Part shown: one piece after another, positions 25,460 through 34,123 of the stretch | How the letters are laid out: each line of letters begins with the position of its first letter | Position numbering within the stretch: the first letter of the stretch is position 1 | Source of the DNA: Streptomyces sp. CHD11 | GTDB lineage: Bacteria > Actinomycetota > Actinomycetes > Streptomycetales > Streptomycetaceae | Direction: 5' to 3' | Assembly (NCBI RefSeq): GCF_018638295.1 | Contig: NZ_JABTTS010000010.1 | Coordinates: 1-64,000, forward strand | Length of the DNA stretch: 64,000 nt | Translations under genes and position numbers: made by a program | Notes under the pieces: model-generated | Seen by the model: only the letters and a program-made list of their open reading frames with translations | Told to the model about the DNA's origin: nothing | The model's database searches: none

Positions 25460-28400
25460 GTGCCGGGTTTCACGCATCTGCGCACCGTCTCCGGGTTCTC
25501 CCTGCGCTACGGCGCCTCCCACCCGGAGCGGCTGGCCGAGCGGGCCTCGGAGCGGGGCATGGACGCCCTCGCCCTCACCGACCGGGACACTCTCGCCGGG
25601 TCCGTCCGCTTCGCCAAGGCCTGTGCGAAGGCCGGTGTCCGACCGCTGTTCGGCGCGGAACTGGCGGTGGCGGCACCTGCGGCGTCCTCGGCGCCGGAGG
25701 ACGCGTCCGTGCGGCGCAGGGGGGTCCCCCCGCCGAGCCGGGAACGGGGCAGGCGCCGCGCCCCGGTGCGCGGCGGTGCCTTCATCGACGAGTCGGCACC
25801 GCGTGTCACCTTCCTCGCCCGGGACGGCGCCCGCGGCTGGGCCGACCTGTGCCGCCTGGTCTCCGCCGCCCACACCGCGGACGGGACCCCGCTGCTGTCC
25901 TGGGACGCCAACCACGCCGACGGGCTGACCGTCCTCCTCGGCCCCGACTCCGACGTCGGCCGTGCCCTCGCCGCGGGCCGCCCCGACCGCGCCGCCCGGC
26001 TCCTCGCCCCCTGGCGCGAGGTCTACGGCGACGCCCTGCGCCTGGAGACCGTCTGGCACGGCCGCGAGGGCACCGGTCCCGGCTCCCTGCGGCTGGCCGC
26101 CCGCACTCTGGGGTTCGCCGCCGAACAGCGCGTCCGGCCCGTGCTCAGCAACGCGGTCCGCTACGCCGACCCCGGCCTCGGCCCGGTCGCCGACGTGCTG
26201 GACGCCGCCCGCCTGCTGGTCCCCGTCGACCCGGCCAGGGGGCTGGACTCCGGCGAGGCATGGCTCAAGGGCCAGGAGGCCATGCTGGGAGCCGCCGAGC
26301 GGGTGGTGGAGGCCGCGGGCTTCCGGCGCGAGGCCGCCCTCCGGCTGCTGGACCGGACGCGGGCCACGGCCGCCGAGTGCATGGTCGACCCCGAGGACGA
26401 CCTCGGCATGGGCAGCGTCCACTTCCCCGAACCGCACCTCGTCGGCGCCGGCCGCCGCACCGCCCAGCGGGCGCTGGCCTCCCGGGCGGCGGCGGGCATG
26501 GTGCTGCGCGGGTACGCCGGCCGCCGGGAGTACTGGGAGCGGATGCACCACGAGCTGGACATCATCGCCCACCACGGCTTCGCCTCCTACTTCCTCACCG
26601 TCTCCCAGGTCGTCGACGACGTGCGGGACATGGGCATCCGGGTCGCCGCACGCGGTTCCGGCGCCGGTTCCCTGGTCAACCACCTCCTCGGCATCGCCCA
26701 CGCGGACCCGGTCGAGCACGGGCTGCTGATGGAACGCTTCCTGTCCAGGGAGCGGGTCGTGCTGCCCGACATCGACATCGACGTGGAGTCCGCGCGGCGC
26801 CTCGAGGTGTACCGCGCGATCATCGGCCGGTTCGGCGCCGAGCGGGTCGCCGCGGTCGCCATGCCGGAGACCTACCGGGTGCGCCACGCCATCCGGGACG
26901 TCGGCGCGGCGCTGTCCATGGACCCGGCCGAGATCGACCGGATCGCCAAGTCCTTCCCGCACATCCGCGCCCGCGACGCCCGCGCGGCGCTCGAGGAACT
27001 GCCCGAGCTGCGGGAACTGGCGGGGGAGAAGGAGAGGTACGGCAGGCTGTGGGAGCTGGTCGAGTCCCTGGACGCGCTCCCGCGCGGTGTCGCCATGCAC
27101 CCTTGCGGTGTCCTGCTGTCCGACGCCTCCCTGCTGACCCGTACACCGGTCATGCCGACCAGCGGCGAGGGCTTCCCCATGGCGCAGTTCGACAAGGACG
27201 ACGTGGAGGACCTCGGGCTGCTCAAGCTCGATGTGCTGGGCGTGCGGATGCAGTCGGCGATGGCGCACGCGGTCACCGAGGTGGAGCGGGCGACGGGGGA
27301 GCGGATCGACCTGGACGCGGTGCCGGAGGACGATCCGGCGACCTACGGACTCATCCGGTCCACCGAGACGCTCGGCTGCTTCCAGATCGAGTCGCCGGGC
27401 CAGCGGGACCTGGTCGGGCGGCTCCAGCCGTCGGCCTTCCACGACCTGGTCGTGGACATCTCCCTCTTCCGGCCCGGTCCGGTCGCCGCCGACATGGTGC
27501 GCCCGTTCATCGAGGCCCGGCACGGGCGGGCTCCGGTGCGCTACCCGCACCCGGATCTGGAGGAGCCGCTGAAGGGGACGTACGGGGTGGTCGTCTTCCA
27601 CGAGCAGGTCATCGACATCGTGGCCACCCTGACCGGCTGCGGGCGCGGCGAGGCGGACCGGGTGCGGCGCGGGCTGTCCGACCCCGACTCGCAGGGGCGG
27701 ATCAAGGTCTGGTTCGCGCAGCACGCGGCGGCCCGCGGCTATGACGCGGAAACGATTCAGCGCACCTGGGAGATCGTCGAGGCCTTCGGGTCCTACGGCT
27801 TCTGCAAGGCGCACGCGGTCGCCTTCGCCGTCCCCACGTACCAGTCGGCGTGGCTGAAGGCGCACCACCCGGCCGCCTTCTACGCGGGGCTGCTCACCCA
27901 TGACCCCGGGATGTACCCGAAGCGGCTGCTGCTGGCGGACGCGCGGCGGCGCGGGGTGCCGGTGCTGCCGCTGGATGTGAACACGTCGGGGGTCGCACAC
28001 AGGATCGAACTGGTGTCTGAATCAAAGGGACTGAAGGGACTGAAGGGGCCGGAGCAGAAAGGGGCGGAGGGAACGAAGGGGCCCGCGGGGGTGTGGGGGC
28101 TCCGGCTGGCGCTCTCCGACGTGCACGGCATCAGCGAGGCCGAGGCCGCCCGGATCGCCGGCGGGCAGCCGTACGCCTCCCTGCTCGACTTCTGGGAGCG
28201 GGCCCGCCCCAGCCGCCCGCTCGCCGGACGTCTCGCCCAGGTCGGCGCCCTTGACGCGTTCGGCGCCAACCGCCGTGATCTGCAACTGCATCTGACCGAA
28301 CTGCACCGGGGCGCCCGCGGCGGACGCGGCGACCAGCTCCCCCTGTCCGGCGGCCGGAGGACCGCCCCGGCCGGACTGCCCGACCTCACCGAGTCGGAGA

Positions 28401-29077
28401 AGCTCAGCGCCGAACTGGGCGTGCTGTCCATGGACGCCTCGCGCCATCTGATGGACGACCACGGCGCCTTTCTCCAGGAACTGGGCGTGCTCTCCGCGCG
28501 GCGGCTGCGCGAGGCCCGGCACGGGGACACCGTGCTGGTCGCGGGCGCCAAGGCGGCCACCCAGACCCCGCCCGTCCGCTCCGGCAAGCGGGTCATCTTC
28601 TCCACCCTGGACGACGGCACGGGCCTGGTCGACCTCGCCTTCTTCGACGACTCCCACGACGCCTGCGCCCATACCGTCTTCCACTCCTGGCTGCTGCTGG
28701 TGCGCGGAGTGGTGCAGCGACGGGGCCCGCGCAGCTTCAGCGTGGTCGGCTCCGCCGCCTGGAACCTCGCCGACCTGCTGGAGATCCGCCGGGAGGAGGG
28801 CCTGGAGGGAGTCGCCGCGCGGCTCGCCGAGCCGGCCGGAGCCGGCGCGGAGCCCACCGGCGAGGACGACGGCGACGGTCCGGCCCGCAGGCGGCTCGCC
28901 GGTTCGGACGGGCGGCCCGCGCCGGCCGGCTCCGCGGCCCGGGACCCGATGGAGGACAGGACGATCCGCATGCCCACGGGGTACGAGATGCACCCCTGGG
29001 CCGATCTGCGCCCCGCGGGCGAAGGGCCCGCGGTGGGAAGGAAGTTGTGGCACCAGAGTCCGGGGAGTGCGGGATGA
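25460..29077 (+). CDS. dnaE2: Error-prone DNA polymerase III alpha subunit DnaE2
   Basis: 1205 residues; a C-family polymerase used in damage-induced mutagenesis. An N-terminal PHP domain (FTHLRTVSGFSLRYGASHPERLAERASERGMDALALTDRDTLAG) is followed by palm motifs including GSGAGSLVNHLLGI and LPDIDIDVES (catalytic Asp), SYGFCKAHAVAFA of the fingers, a helix-hairpin-helix region and an OB fold near DTVLVAGAKAATQTPP. A Lys/Gly-rich insert sits near residue 860. GTG 25460 is favoured by GGGAGG upstream; in-frame GTG 25454 is possible. The stop overlaps the next ATG (ATGA), tying it to the Y-family gene. Confidence 0.93.
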   Translation: MPGFTHLRTVSGFSLRYGASHPERLAERASERGMDALALTDRDTLAGSVRFAKACAKAGVRPLFGAELAVAAPAASSAPEDASVRRRGVPPPSRERGRRRAPVRGGAFIDESAPRVTFLARDGARGWADLCRLVSAAHTADGTPLLSWDANHADGLTVLLGPDSDVGRALAAGRPDRAARLLAPWREVYGDALRLETVWHGREGTGPGSLRLAARTLGFAAEQRVRPVLSNAVRYADPGLGPVADVLDAARLLVPVDPARGLDSGEAWLKGQEAMLGAAERVVEAAGFRREAALRLLDRTRATAAECMVDPEDDLGMGSVHFPEPHLVGAGRRTAQRALASRAAAGMVLRGYAGRREYWERMHHELDIIAHHGFASYFLTVSQVVDDVRDMGIRVAARGSGAGSLVNHLLGIAHADPVEHGLLMERFLSRERVVLPDIDIDVESARRLEVYRAIIGRFGAERVAAVAMPETYRVRHAIRDVGAALSMDPAEIDRIAKSFPHIRARDARAALEELPELRELAGEKERYGRLWELVESLDALPRGVAMHPCGVLLSDASLLTRTPVMPTSGEGFPMAQFDKDDVEDLGLLKLDVLGVRMQSAMAHAVTEVERATGERIDLDAVPEDDPATYGLIRSTETLGCFQIESPGQRDLVGRLQPSAFHDLVVDISLFRPGPVAADMVRPFIEARHGRAPVRYPHPDLEEPLKGTYGVVVFHEQVIDIVATLTGCGRGEADRVRRGLSDPDSQGRIKVWFAQHAAARGYDAETIQRTWEIVEAFGSYGFCKAHAVAFAVPTYQSAWLKAHHPAAFYAGLLTHDPGMYPKRLLLADARRRGVPVLPLDVNTSGVAHRIELVSESKGLKGLKGPEQKGAEGTKGPAGVWGLRLALSDVHGISEAEAARIAGGQPYASLLDFWERARPSRPLAGRLAQVGALDAFGANRRDLQLHLTELHRGARGGRGDQLPLSGGRRTAPAGLPDLTESEKLSAELGVLSMDASRHLMDDHGAFLQELGVLSARRLREARHGDTVLVAGAKAATQTPPVRSGKRVIFSTLDDGTGLVDLAFFDDSHDACAHTVFHSWLLLVRGVVQRRGPRSFSVVGSAAWNLADLLEIRREEGLEGVAARLAEPAGAGAEPTGEDDGDGPARRRLAGSDGRPAPAGSAARDPMEDRTIRMPTGYEMHPWADLRPAGEGPAVGRKLWHQSPGSAG

Positions 29078-30042
29078 CCATTCTCTGCGTACGTTTCCAG
29101 CTGCCTCCGGTGTACGAGGCGGCCCTGCCGGGGCTGCTCGGCCTGCTGGAGGAGTTCACCCCCGTCGTCCAGGCCCTGCCGCCGGACGGGGCGCTGGCCG
29201 ATCTGCGCGGCGCCGAACGGTACTTCGGGCGCACCGCCCTCGAGCTGGCCTCGGTGATCCGGGTGCGCGCCCTCGCCCTGCACGGCGTCGACTGCGTGAT
29301 CGGCGCCGGGCCCGGCCCGATGCTGGCCCGTATGGCCCTGCGGGAGGCCCGGCCGGGGCTGACCCGCGCGGTGCCCGAGGGCGAGGTGCGGGAGTTCCTC
29401 GCCGGCCGGCCCGTCGTCGCGCTGCCCGGCGTCGGCACCAGGACGGCCCGCACCCTGTGCGAGTACGGTCTCGACACCCTCGGCCGGGTCGCCGCCGCCC
29501 CGCTGTCCACGCTGCAGCGGCTGGTGGGCGCCAGGACGGGGCGCGAACTGCACGAGAAGGCGAACGGCGTCGACCGCGGCCGGGTCGTCCCGAACGCCGT
29601 CTCCCGGTCACTGGCCACCGAACGCCCCTTCGGCCGCGACGAACTGGACCCCGGACGGCACCGCCGCGCCCTGCTCTCGGCCGCCGGGGAACTGGGCACC
29701 CGGCTGCGCGCCCTCGACAAGGTCTGCCGCGGCCTCACCCTCACCGTGCGCTACGCCGACCGGTCCGCGACCACCCGCACCCGCACCCTCCCCGAGCCGA
29801 CCGCCCACTCGGCCGCGCTCACCAGGGCGGCGTACGGCCTGTACGAGGTACTCGGTCTGCAGCGCGCCCGGGTCCGCTCGATCGCGCTCCGAGCGGAGGG
29901 CCTCGACCCCGCCGAGCGGGCATCCCACCAGCTCACCTTCGATCCGGTGGACGAGAAGGCGCGCAGGATCGAGGAGGTCGCGGACCGGGCACGGGCGAAG
30001 TTCGGCCCCCACGCGGTGATGCCGGGCACGCTGGCCGCGTAG
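29074..30042 (+). CDS. Y-family polymerase-like protein, catalytic residues missing (ImuB-like)
   Basis: 322 residues, coupled to dnaE2 by an ATGA overlap. The fold is recognisable from the thumb (PVVALPGVGTRTARTLCEYGLDTLGRVAA, with helix-hairpin-helix) and the little finger (RPFGRDELDPGRHRRALLSAAGELGTRLRALDKVCRGLTLTVRY). At the N-terminus, where active Y-family enzymes read VDMDAFFA, this protein has CVRFQLPP, and the SIDE motif is replaced by ADLRGAERYFG. The palm therefore seems unable to bind metal. Mycobacterial ImuB is likewise inactive and brings DnaE2 to the clamp. HQLTFDP near the end resembles a beta-clamp motif. Confidence 0.82.
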   Translation: MTILCVRFQLPPVYEAALPGLLGLLEEFTPVVQALPPDGALADLRGAERYFGRTALELASVIRVRALALHGVDCVIGAGPGPMLARMALREARPGLTRAVPEGEVREFLAGRPVVALPGVGTRTARTLCEYGLDTLGRVAAAPLSTLQRLVGARTGRELHEKANGVDRGRVVPNAVSRSLATERPFGRDELDPGRHRRALLSAAGELGTRLRALDKVCRGLTLTVRYADRSATTRTRTLPEPTAHSAALTRAAYGLYEVLGLQRARVRSIALRAEGLDPAERASHQLTFDPVDEKARRIEEVADRARAKFGPHAVMPGTLAA

Positions 30043-30496
30043 GCGCCGTCGGCTCGGTTCGCCCACGGCGGCACGGTGCGCGTGCCGTCGAGGGCGATCA
30101 GCAGCTCGCCGTCGAGCAGACGGAAGAACCCCTCCCGGCTGACGGTGTGCGCGGGCGCCCGGCTCGTCGTGCTGACCGAGACGGGGTGGGCGCGGCCTGC
30201 GCCCGGGCGGCGGAGGCCGCGCGGGTGCGGGGTGAGGTCCTGGGGGAGGCGGAACTGCGCGCGCTGCGGGAGCGGTTGCTGCGCATCGCGCCCGGCGGCC
30301 CGATTCGTCCCGCTTGGTGACGCCTTATCAGTCGGACGCGATCGCGCGCGGGCCGATACGGGGAGTTTTTGCCGACCCGTAACTTCCCCCTTTAACTACT
30401 CACCCGTAACTTGACGAGTGAACAGCATCCTCGTGATCCGGATCACAGGGCGTAGGACCCCCACCCTTCCCCCTTGAGCCGCAAGGAGATCACACG
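30043..30496. other. Intergenic region with possible coding debris and lipase promoter
   Basis: 454 bases. On the plus strand, 30193-30320 can be read as an amphipathic C-terminus ending LGEAELRALRERLLRIAPGG, and on the minus strand around 30050-30170 a frame gives EGFFRLLDGELLIALDG. Neither has a start with a ribosome site, and at most one can be real, so they are treated as possible gene debris. 30340-30480 is AT-richer and holds the lipase promoter and a direct repeat. Confidence 0.4.
30375..30412 (+). repeat. Direct repeat ACCCGTAACTT before the lipase gene
   Basis: ACCCGTAACTT occurs at 30375-30385 and again at 30402-30412, 27 bases apart, about 85 bases before the lipase start. The spacing is near 2.5 helix turns. 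It may be an activator site, since secreted lipase genes of Streptomyces often depend on linked activators, but none is adjacent here. Confidence 0.45.
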
Positions 30497-31360
30497 ATGC
30501 TGCCCTGGAAGCGGGTGATCAGACCGCTGGCCGCGTTCCTCCTGGCCGCCGCGGCCGTCACCGTCCCCTCCGCCGCGAACGCCCAGGCCGCCGCCGCCCC
30601 CAGCTCCGGCTGGAACGACTACACCTGCGTGCCCTCCGCCGCCCATCCCCGACCCGTCGTCCTGGTCCACGGCACCTTCGGCAACTCCGTCGACAACTGG
30701 CTGGGCCTCGCGCCCTACCTGAAGCACCGCGGCTACTGTGTCTTCTCCCTCGACTACGGCCGGCTCCCCGGCGTCCCCTTCTTCCACGGTCTCGGGCCCG
30801 TCGAGAAGTCCGCCGAGGAGCTCGACGCCTTCGTCGACAAGGTGCTCGCCGCGACCGGCGCCGACGAGACCGACATCGTCGGCCACTCCCAGGGCGGCAT
30901 GATGCCGCGCTACTACCTCAAGTTCCTGGGCGGAGCGGACGAGGTGAACGCCCTCGTCGGCATCGCGCCCAGCAACCACGGCACCACGCTCGGCGGCCTC
31001 ACCGCGCTGCTGCCGTACTTCCCGGGCGCCGGGGACCTGCTGAGCGAGGCCACCCCCGCCCTCGCCGACCAGGTCGCCGGCTCGGACTTCCTCACCAGGC
31101 TCAACGCGGGCGGCGACACCGTGCCCGGCGTCCGCTACACCGTCATCGCCACCCGGTACGACCAGGTCGTCACCCCGTACCGCAGTGCCTATCTGAGCGG
31201 TCCGAACGTGCGCAACGTGCTGCTCCAGGACCTCTGTCCGCTCGATCTGTCCGAGCATCTGTCGATCGGGCTGCTCGACCGGATCGCGTTCCACGAAGTG
31301 GCCAACGCCCTCGACCCGGCCCGGGCGAGACGGACCACCTGCGCCTCGGTGTTCGGCTGA
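30497..31360 (+). CDS. Secreted triacylglycerol lipase/esterase
   Basis: 287 residues. Signal peptide of ~30 residues (PLAAFLLAAAAVTVPSAANAQA), then an alpha/beta hydrolase: PVVLVHGTFGN (oxyanion hole), IVGHSQGGMM (nucleophile Ser), Asp in ATRYDQVVTPY and His in LDLSEHLSI complete the likely triad. Cysteines near the N-terminus (YTCVP, YCVF) and C-terminus (DLCPLD, TTCASVFG) could form disulfides. ATG 30497 has AAGGAG upstream. Streptomyces lipases of this type hydrolyse long-chain triglycerides outside the cell. Confidence 0.9.
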   Translation: MLPWKRVIRPLAAFLLAAAAVTVPSAANAQAAAAPSSGWNDYTCVPSAAHPRPVVLVHGTFGNSVDNWLGLAPYLKHRGYCVFSLDYGRLPGVPFFHGLGPVEKSAEELDAFVDKVLAATGADETDIVGHSQGGMMPRYYLKFLGGADEVNALVGIAPSNHGTTLGGLTALLPYFPGAGDLLSEATPALADQVAGSDFLTRLNAGGDTVPGVRYTVIATRYDQVVTPYRSAYLSGPNVRNVLLQDLCPLDLSEHLSIGLLDRIAFHEVANALDPARARRTTCASVFG

Positions 31361-31386
31361 CCCGTGCGGGCGCGCGGCGCACGTGC

Positions 31387-31425
31387 GGGGGCCCTGTCCG
31401 GCCTGAGCCGCCGGACAGGGCCCCC
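31387..31425. terminator. Bidirectional terminator between lipase and LPMO genes
   Basis: Perfect 16-base arms, 31387-31402 and 31410-31425, with loop CTGAGCC. It lies 27 bases past the lipase stop and 8 bases before the end of the minus-strand LPMO gene. Confidence 0.85.
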
Positions 31426-31433
31426 GAGTCGGT

Positions 31434-32480
31434 TCAGCGGCCGGACCGTCCGGCCGCCGTGCGCCGCCGTGCGGAGGCGAACAGCGCCGCCGAGCCGAGC
31501 GCCAGCGCCGCGGCGCCGCCGACCATCAGATACGGGGTCCCGGCGTCACCGCCGGTCTCCGCGAGGTTCTGCGAAGCACCGGCCGCCTTCGGCCGGTTGG
31601 GGGCCTGGGCGGTGCCGCCGTCCGCGACCGGCTTCGCCGAGGTGCTGGGGTCGTCGTCGCCGTGCCCGTGGTTCTCGATGGTCGACTTGTCGGCACCGTC
31701 CTTGATCTGCTCCTCGGACGGAGCGGAGGCGGCCGGTACCGGGACGGCCTCCTGCCGCGGGGTGTCGCCCGGCTCGCCGGCCTCACCGCCGGCCTCCTCG
31801 CCGTCCGCCTTCTCCTCGCCCGTCTGGTTTCCGCCCGTCTGGTTCCCGCCGCCGAAGGCGACGTCCGAGCAGGAGTAGAACGCCTCCGGGCTGTCCGACC
31901 GCTGCCACACCGCGTAGAGCAGCTGCTTGCCGGAGCGCTCGGGGAGGGTGCCGTTGAAGGTGTAGAAGCCGCCCGACGCCGCCGGGTCGGTGGACGTCGC
32001 CACCGGATTCGCCAGATCCAGGTCGTTCCAGGCGAGCGGCTGCGACGGGTCGTAGCCCGGCTTCGTGATGTACACCTTGAAGGTCCCCTTGTGCGGGGCC
32101 GTCACGCGGTACTTGAAGGTGTACGAGCCACTGTTCACCGCGGTCGCGGGCCAGTCGGCGCGGGCCAGGTCGAGGCCCTTGAACGCCTCGTCGCCCGCGC
32201 TGCACAGCTTGCCGTCGGGGATGAGCTCCTGGTGGCGTCCGCCCGCGTCGCCGATGCGGACGCCGTTCCAGTCGTAGAGCGCCTGGGTGCCGCCGGCCGC
32301 GACCGCCGCACGGCACGCCGCCGACCGGGGGCTCTCGGGACCCTCGGCGTAGCACTGCGCGACCCGGCTGACCGGATCGCCCATCGAACCGTGCGCGGCC
32401 GCCGGTGCGGCGAAGAGTCCGGTCAGGGCGAGCGGAACGAGACCGGCGGTGGCGACAGCGGCCTTACGGCGTGCGGACAT
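31434..32480 (-). CDS. AA10 lytic polysaccharide monooxygenase with sortase (LAETG) wall anchor
   Basis: 348 residues. Signal peptide ends APAAA, so His-Gly-Ser begins the mature protein; that N-terminal His with a later His forms the copper histidine brace of AA10 enzymes. The catalytic domain (HGSMGDPVSRVAQCYAEG to AFYSCSDVAFGGG, ~185 residues) is followed by a Gly/Asn/Glu/Pro-rich linker of ~85 residues. The C-terminus has NLAETGGDAG, a hydrophobic segment and a basic end, the layout of a class E sortase substrate. It should therefore act on chitin or cellulose while fixed to the cell wall. No carbohydrate-binding module is present. ATG 32480 has GAGGAG upstream. Confidence 0.9.
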   Translation of the reverse strand: MSARRKAAVATAGLVPLALTGLFAAPAAAHGSMGDPVSRVAQCYAEGPESPRSAACRAAVAAGGTQALYDWNGVRIGDAGGRHQELIPDGKLCSAGDEAFKGLDLARADWPATAVNSGSYTFKYRVTAPHKGTFKVYITKPGYDPSQPLAWNDLDLANPVATSTDPAASGGFYTFNGTLPERSGKQLLYAVWQRSDSPEAFYSCSDVAFGGGNQTGGNQTGEEKADGEEAGGEAGEPGDTPRQEAVPVPAASAPSEEQIKDGADKSTIENHGHGDDDPSTSAKPVADGGTAQAPNRPKAAGASQNLAETGGDAGTPYLMVGGAAALALGSAALFASARRRTAAGRSGR

Positions 32481-32718
32481 GGGGCAGCAACTCCTCGGAA
32501 CGGCGATCTCTGGATCCTGGGGGTGGATCCCGTGGGGGTGGCTCAGAAGCTAGCCCCGAAGAACCGGGAAATCGCCCGCCGAAGGCCCTGGAGAGGGATC
32601 CTTATGGCCGCGTTAAGGGAGTGCTCAGGCTGGGATCAGGTAGCCGCCGTGCGGGGCGTGACCGCACCCGTGCGCGCGGAGGCGGGGCCGGTGTCCGCGC
32701 CGGGCGCCGCGGGCGCGC

Positions 32719-32853
32719 TCAGCCGTCGGGCCACCAGGTGCGGGCGATGTCCTTGCGGACCTCGGGGCGCCCCGCGGGGCGCTCGTCCCTCTCCTCGCGG
32801 ACCCGGCGGGTGTCCGTCTTCCTCGGGGGCTTCTGCACGGTGACACGGCGCAT
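32719..32853 (-). CDS. Small basic conserved-type protein, 44 residues
   Basis: MRRVTVQKPPRKTDTRRV... ends DIARTWWPDG. ATG 32853 has a strong ribosome site (GGAGGAGG, 5 bases upstream), and nearly all codons end in G or C. The product is highly charged (about 13 Arg/Lys) and ends with a Trp pair. I recognise no domain. The unusually good ribosome site is the main reason to call it. It is transcribed away from the methyltransferase gene. Confidence 0.68.
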   Translation of the reverse strand: MRRVTVQKPPRKTDTRRVREERDERPAGRPEVRKDIARTWWPDG

Positions 32854-32955
32854 GGCTGCCTCCTCCGGGGTCCACCGGGTTCCGTGTTCTCACGGGAGTG
32901 GACCTTTCGGGGGACAGTTCCTCATCGGTCCCGATCTGTCTGTGGCGGCCGTCAC

Positions 32956-32965
32956 CAATCGATTG
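32956..32965. promoter_or_regulatory. 10-bp palindrome in methyltransferase promoter region
   Basis: CAATCGATTG is self-complementary and lies 27 bases before ATG 32992. A looser dyad AGTG-N8-CACT (32968-32983) follows. Either may bind a regulator; none is adjacent. Confidence 0.35.
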
Positions 32966-32991
32966 TCAGTGGCAGGTGTCACTCTGGGGCC

Positions 32992-33612
32992 ATGACCACG
33001 CATGACAGTGACGGCACGGGCACGGACGGTGCCGGCTGGGACGTGCGCGCCGCCTCCTTCGACGAGCAGCCGGACCACGGACTGCGTGACCCGGAGGTGC
33101 GCGCGGCCTGGGCCGGGCGGCTGCGGTCCTGGCTGCCCGGACGCGCGGGGGACGTCCTGGACCTCGGCTGCGGCACCGGCAGCCTGTCGCTCCTCGCGGC
33201 CGAGCAGGGGCACCGGATCACCGGGGTCGACCGCTCCCCGGCCATGGTGGCGCTCGCCAGGGAGAAGCTCGCAGGCCGTGACGCGGTGTTCCTCACCGGC
33301 GACGCGACGGCTCCGCCGGTCGGCGGGGAGCGCTACGACGCCGTCCTCGTCCGGCACGTGCTGTGGGCTCTGCCCGAACCGGAGCGGGCCCTGCGGCACT
33401 GGCGGGACCTGCTGCGCCCGGGTGGGCGGCTGGTGCTGATCGAGGGGGTGTGGGGGACGGTGAGCCCGGCCGGCATACCCGCGGACCGGCTCACCGCCCT
33501 CCTCGCCCCGGCCGGCGGACAGGTGCGCGTGGAGCGGCTGTCCGGGGACGCGGCGCTGTGGGGCCGGGAGGTGGACGACGAGCGCTACGCGGTGATCGCG
33601 GTCCCGGGGTGA
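32992..33612 (+). CDS. Class I SAM-dependent methyltransferase
   Basis: 206 residues. VLDLGCGTGSLSLLAAEQGH (motif I, SAM binding) is near residue 56, ITGVDRSPAMVALAREKL is motif II, DAVLVRHVLWALPEPE is motif III and LRPGGRLVLIEG is motif IV. This is the general Methyltransf_11 fold, so the substrate cannot be read from sequence. ATG 32992 lies just past a palindrome-containing promoter region. No operon partner: the next gene is on the other strand. Confidence 0.85.
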   Translation: MTTHDSDGTGTDGAGWDVRAASFDEQPDHGLRDPEVRAAWAGRLRSWLPGRAGDVLDLGCGTGSLSLLAAEQGHRITGVDRSPAMVALAREKLAGRDAVFLTGDATAPPVGGERYDAVLVRHVLWALPEPERALRHWRDLLRPGGRLVLIEGVWGTVSPAGIPADRLTALLAPAGGQVRVERLSGDAALWGREVDDERYAVIAVPG

Positions 33613-33622
33613 GCCGCGACTC

Positions 33623-34123
33623 TCACGCGAGCAGCGCGCCGAACCGGCCCCCGTGGGCCCGGGCGTCCAGTTCGTCGAGGGCGGCCACCGCGGCGGCCGC
33701 CGCCTCGGGGTCGGTGCCGAGCAGACCACTCGCCGCGAACTCGTCCTCGTCCAGCCGCCGTACGTCCGTGCCGTCCGCGGAGACCCACAGGTCCAGGTCG
33801 AGATCCTCGACGACCAGCCGCCCGGCCGAGAGCTCCGCCGGCCGCGTGATGTCGCAGTAGTGCCCCTTGAGGGTGCCTTCGGCGGTGCGGACCTCCTTCA
33901 CCGAGTACCACCGGTCGCGCCAGTAGTGCTCCGTGAAGACGTCCCCCGGCTCGAAACGGACGAAGCCGAAGTCGCGCACACCGGCCCCCGCCCAGGGGGC
34001 GCGCACGCTGACATGGACGCCGTCGTCGGCGAGCAGTTCCGCGGGATAGCGGATCTTCATCCGTCCCGCCTTGACCAGGACGACCTCCACCCGCGCCGGC
34101 CCGTCAGCCGCGTGTGCGGACAT
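33623..34123 (-). CDS. DUF402 domain protein, probable nucleoside tri/diphosphate phosphatase family
   Basis: 166 residues. DUF402 proteins are compact beta-barrels; one studied in S. aureus hydrolyses nucleoside tri- and diphosphates. Family residues seen: KIRYPAELLADDG, HYWRDRWYSVKEVRTAEGTLKGHYCDITRPAEL and VVEDLDLDLWVSADGTDVRRLDEDEF, the latter providing acidic metal ligands. It overlaps the end of the upstream acetyltransferase gene by 20 bases on the same strand, so the two are coupled. The substrate is inferred only from the family. Confidence 0.82.
   Translation of the reverse strand: MSAHAADGPARVEVVLVKAGRMKIRYPAELLADDGVHVSVRAPWAGAGVRDFGFVRFEPGDVFTEHYWRDRWYSVKEVRTAEGTLKGHYCDITRPAELSAGRLVVEDLDLDLWVSADGTDVRRLDEDEFAASGLLGTDPEAAAAAVAALDELDARAHGGRFGALLA

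Noticed and set aside
29067..30320. Long plus-strand frame covering the Y-family gene in another frame
   Set aside because: Shadow over 29074-30042. Only its last ~40 codons look protein-like and these are noted as possible debris.
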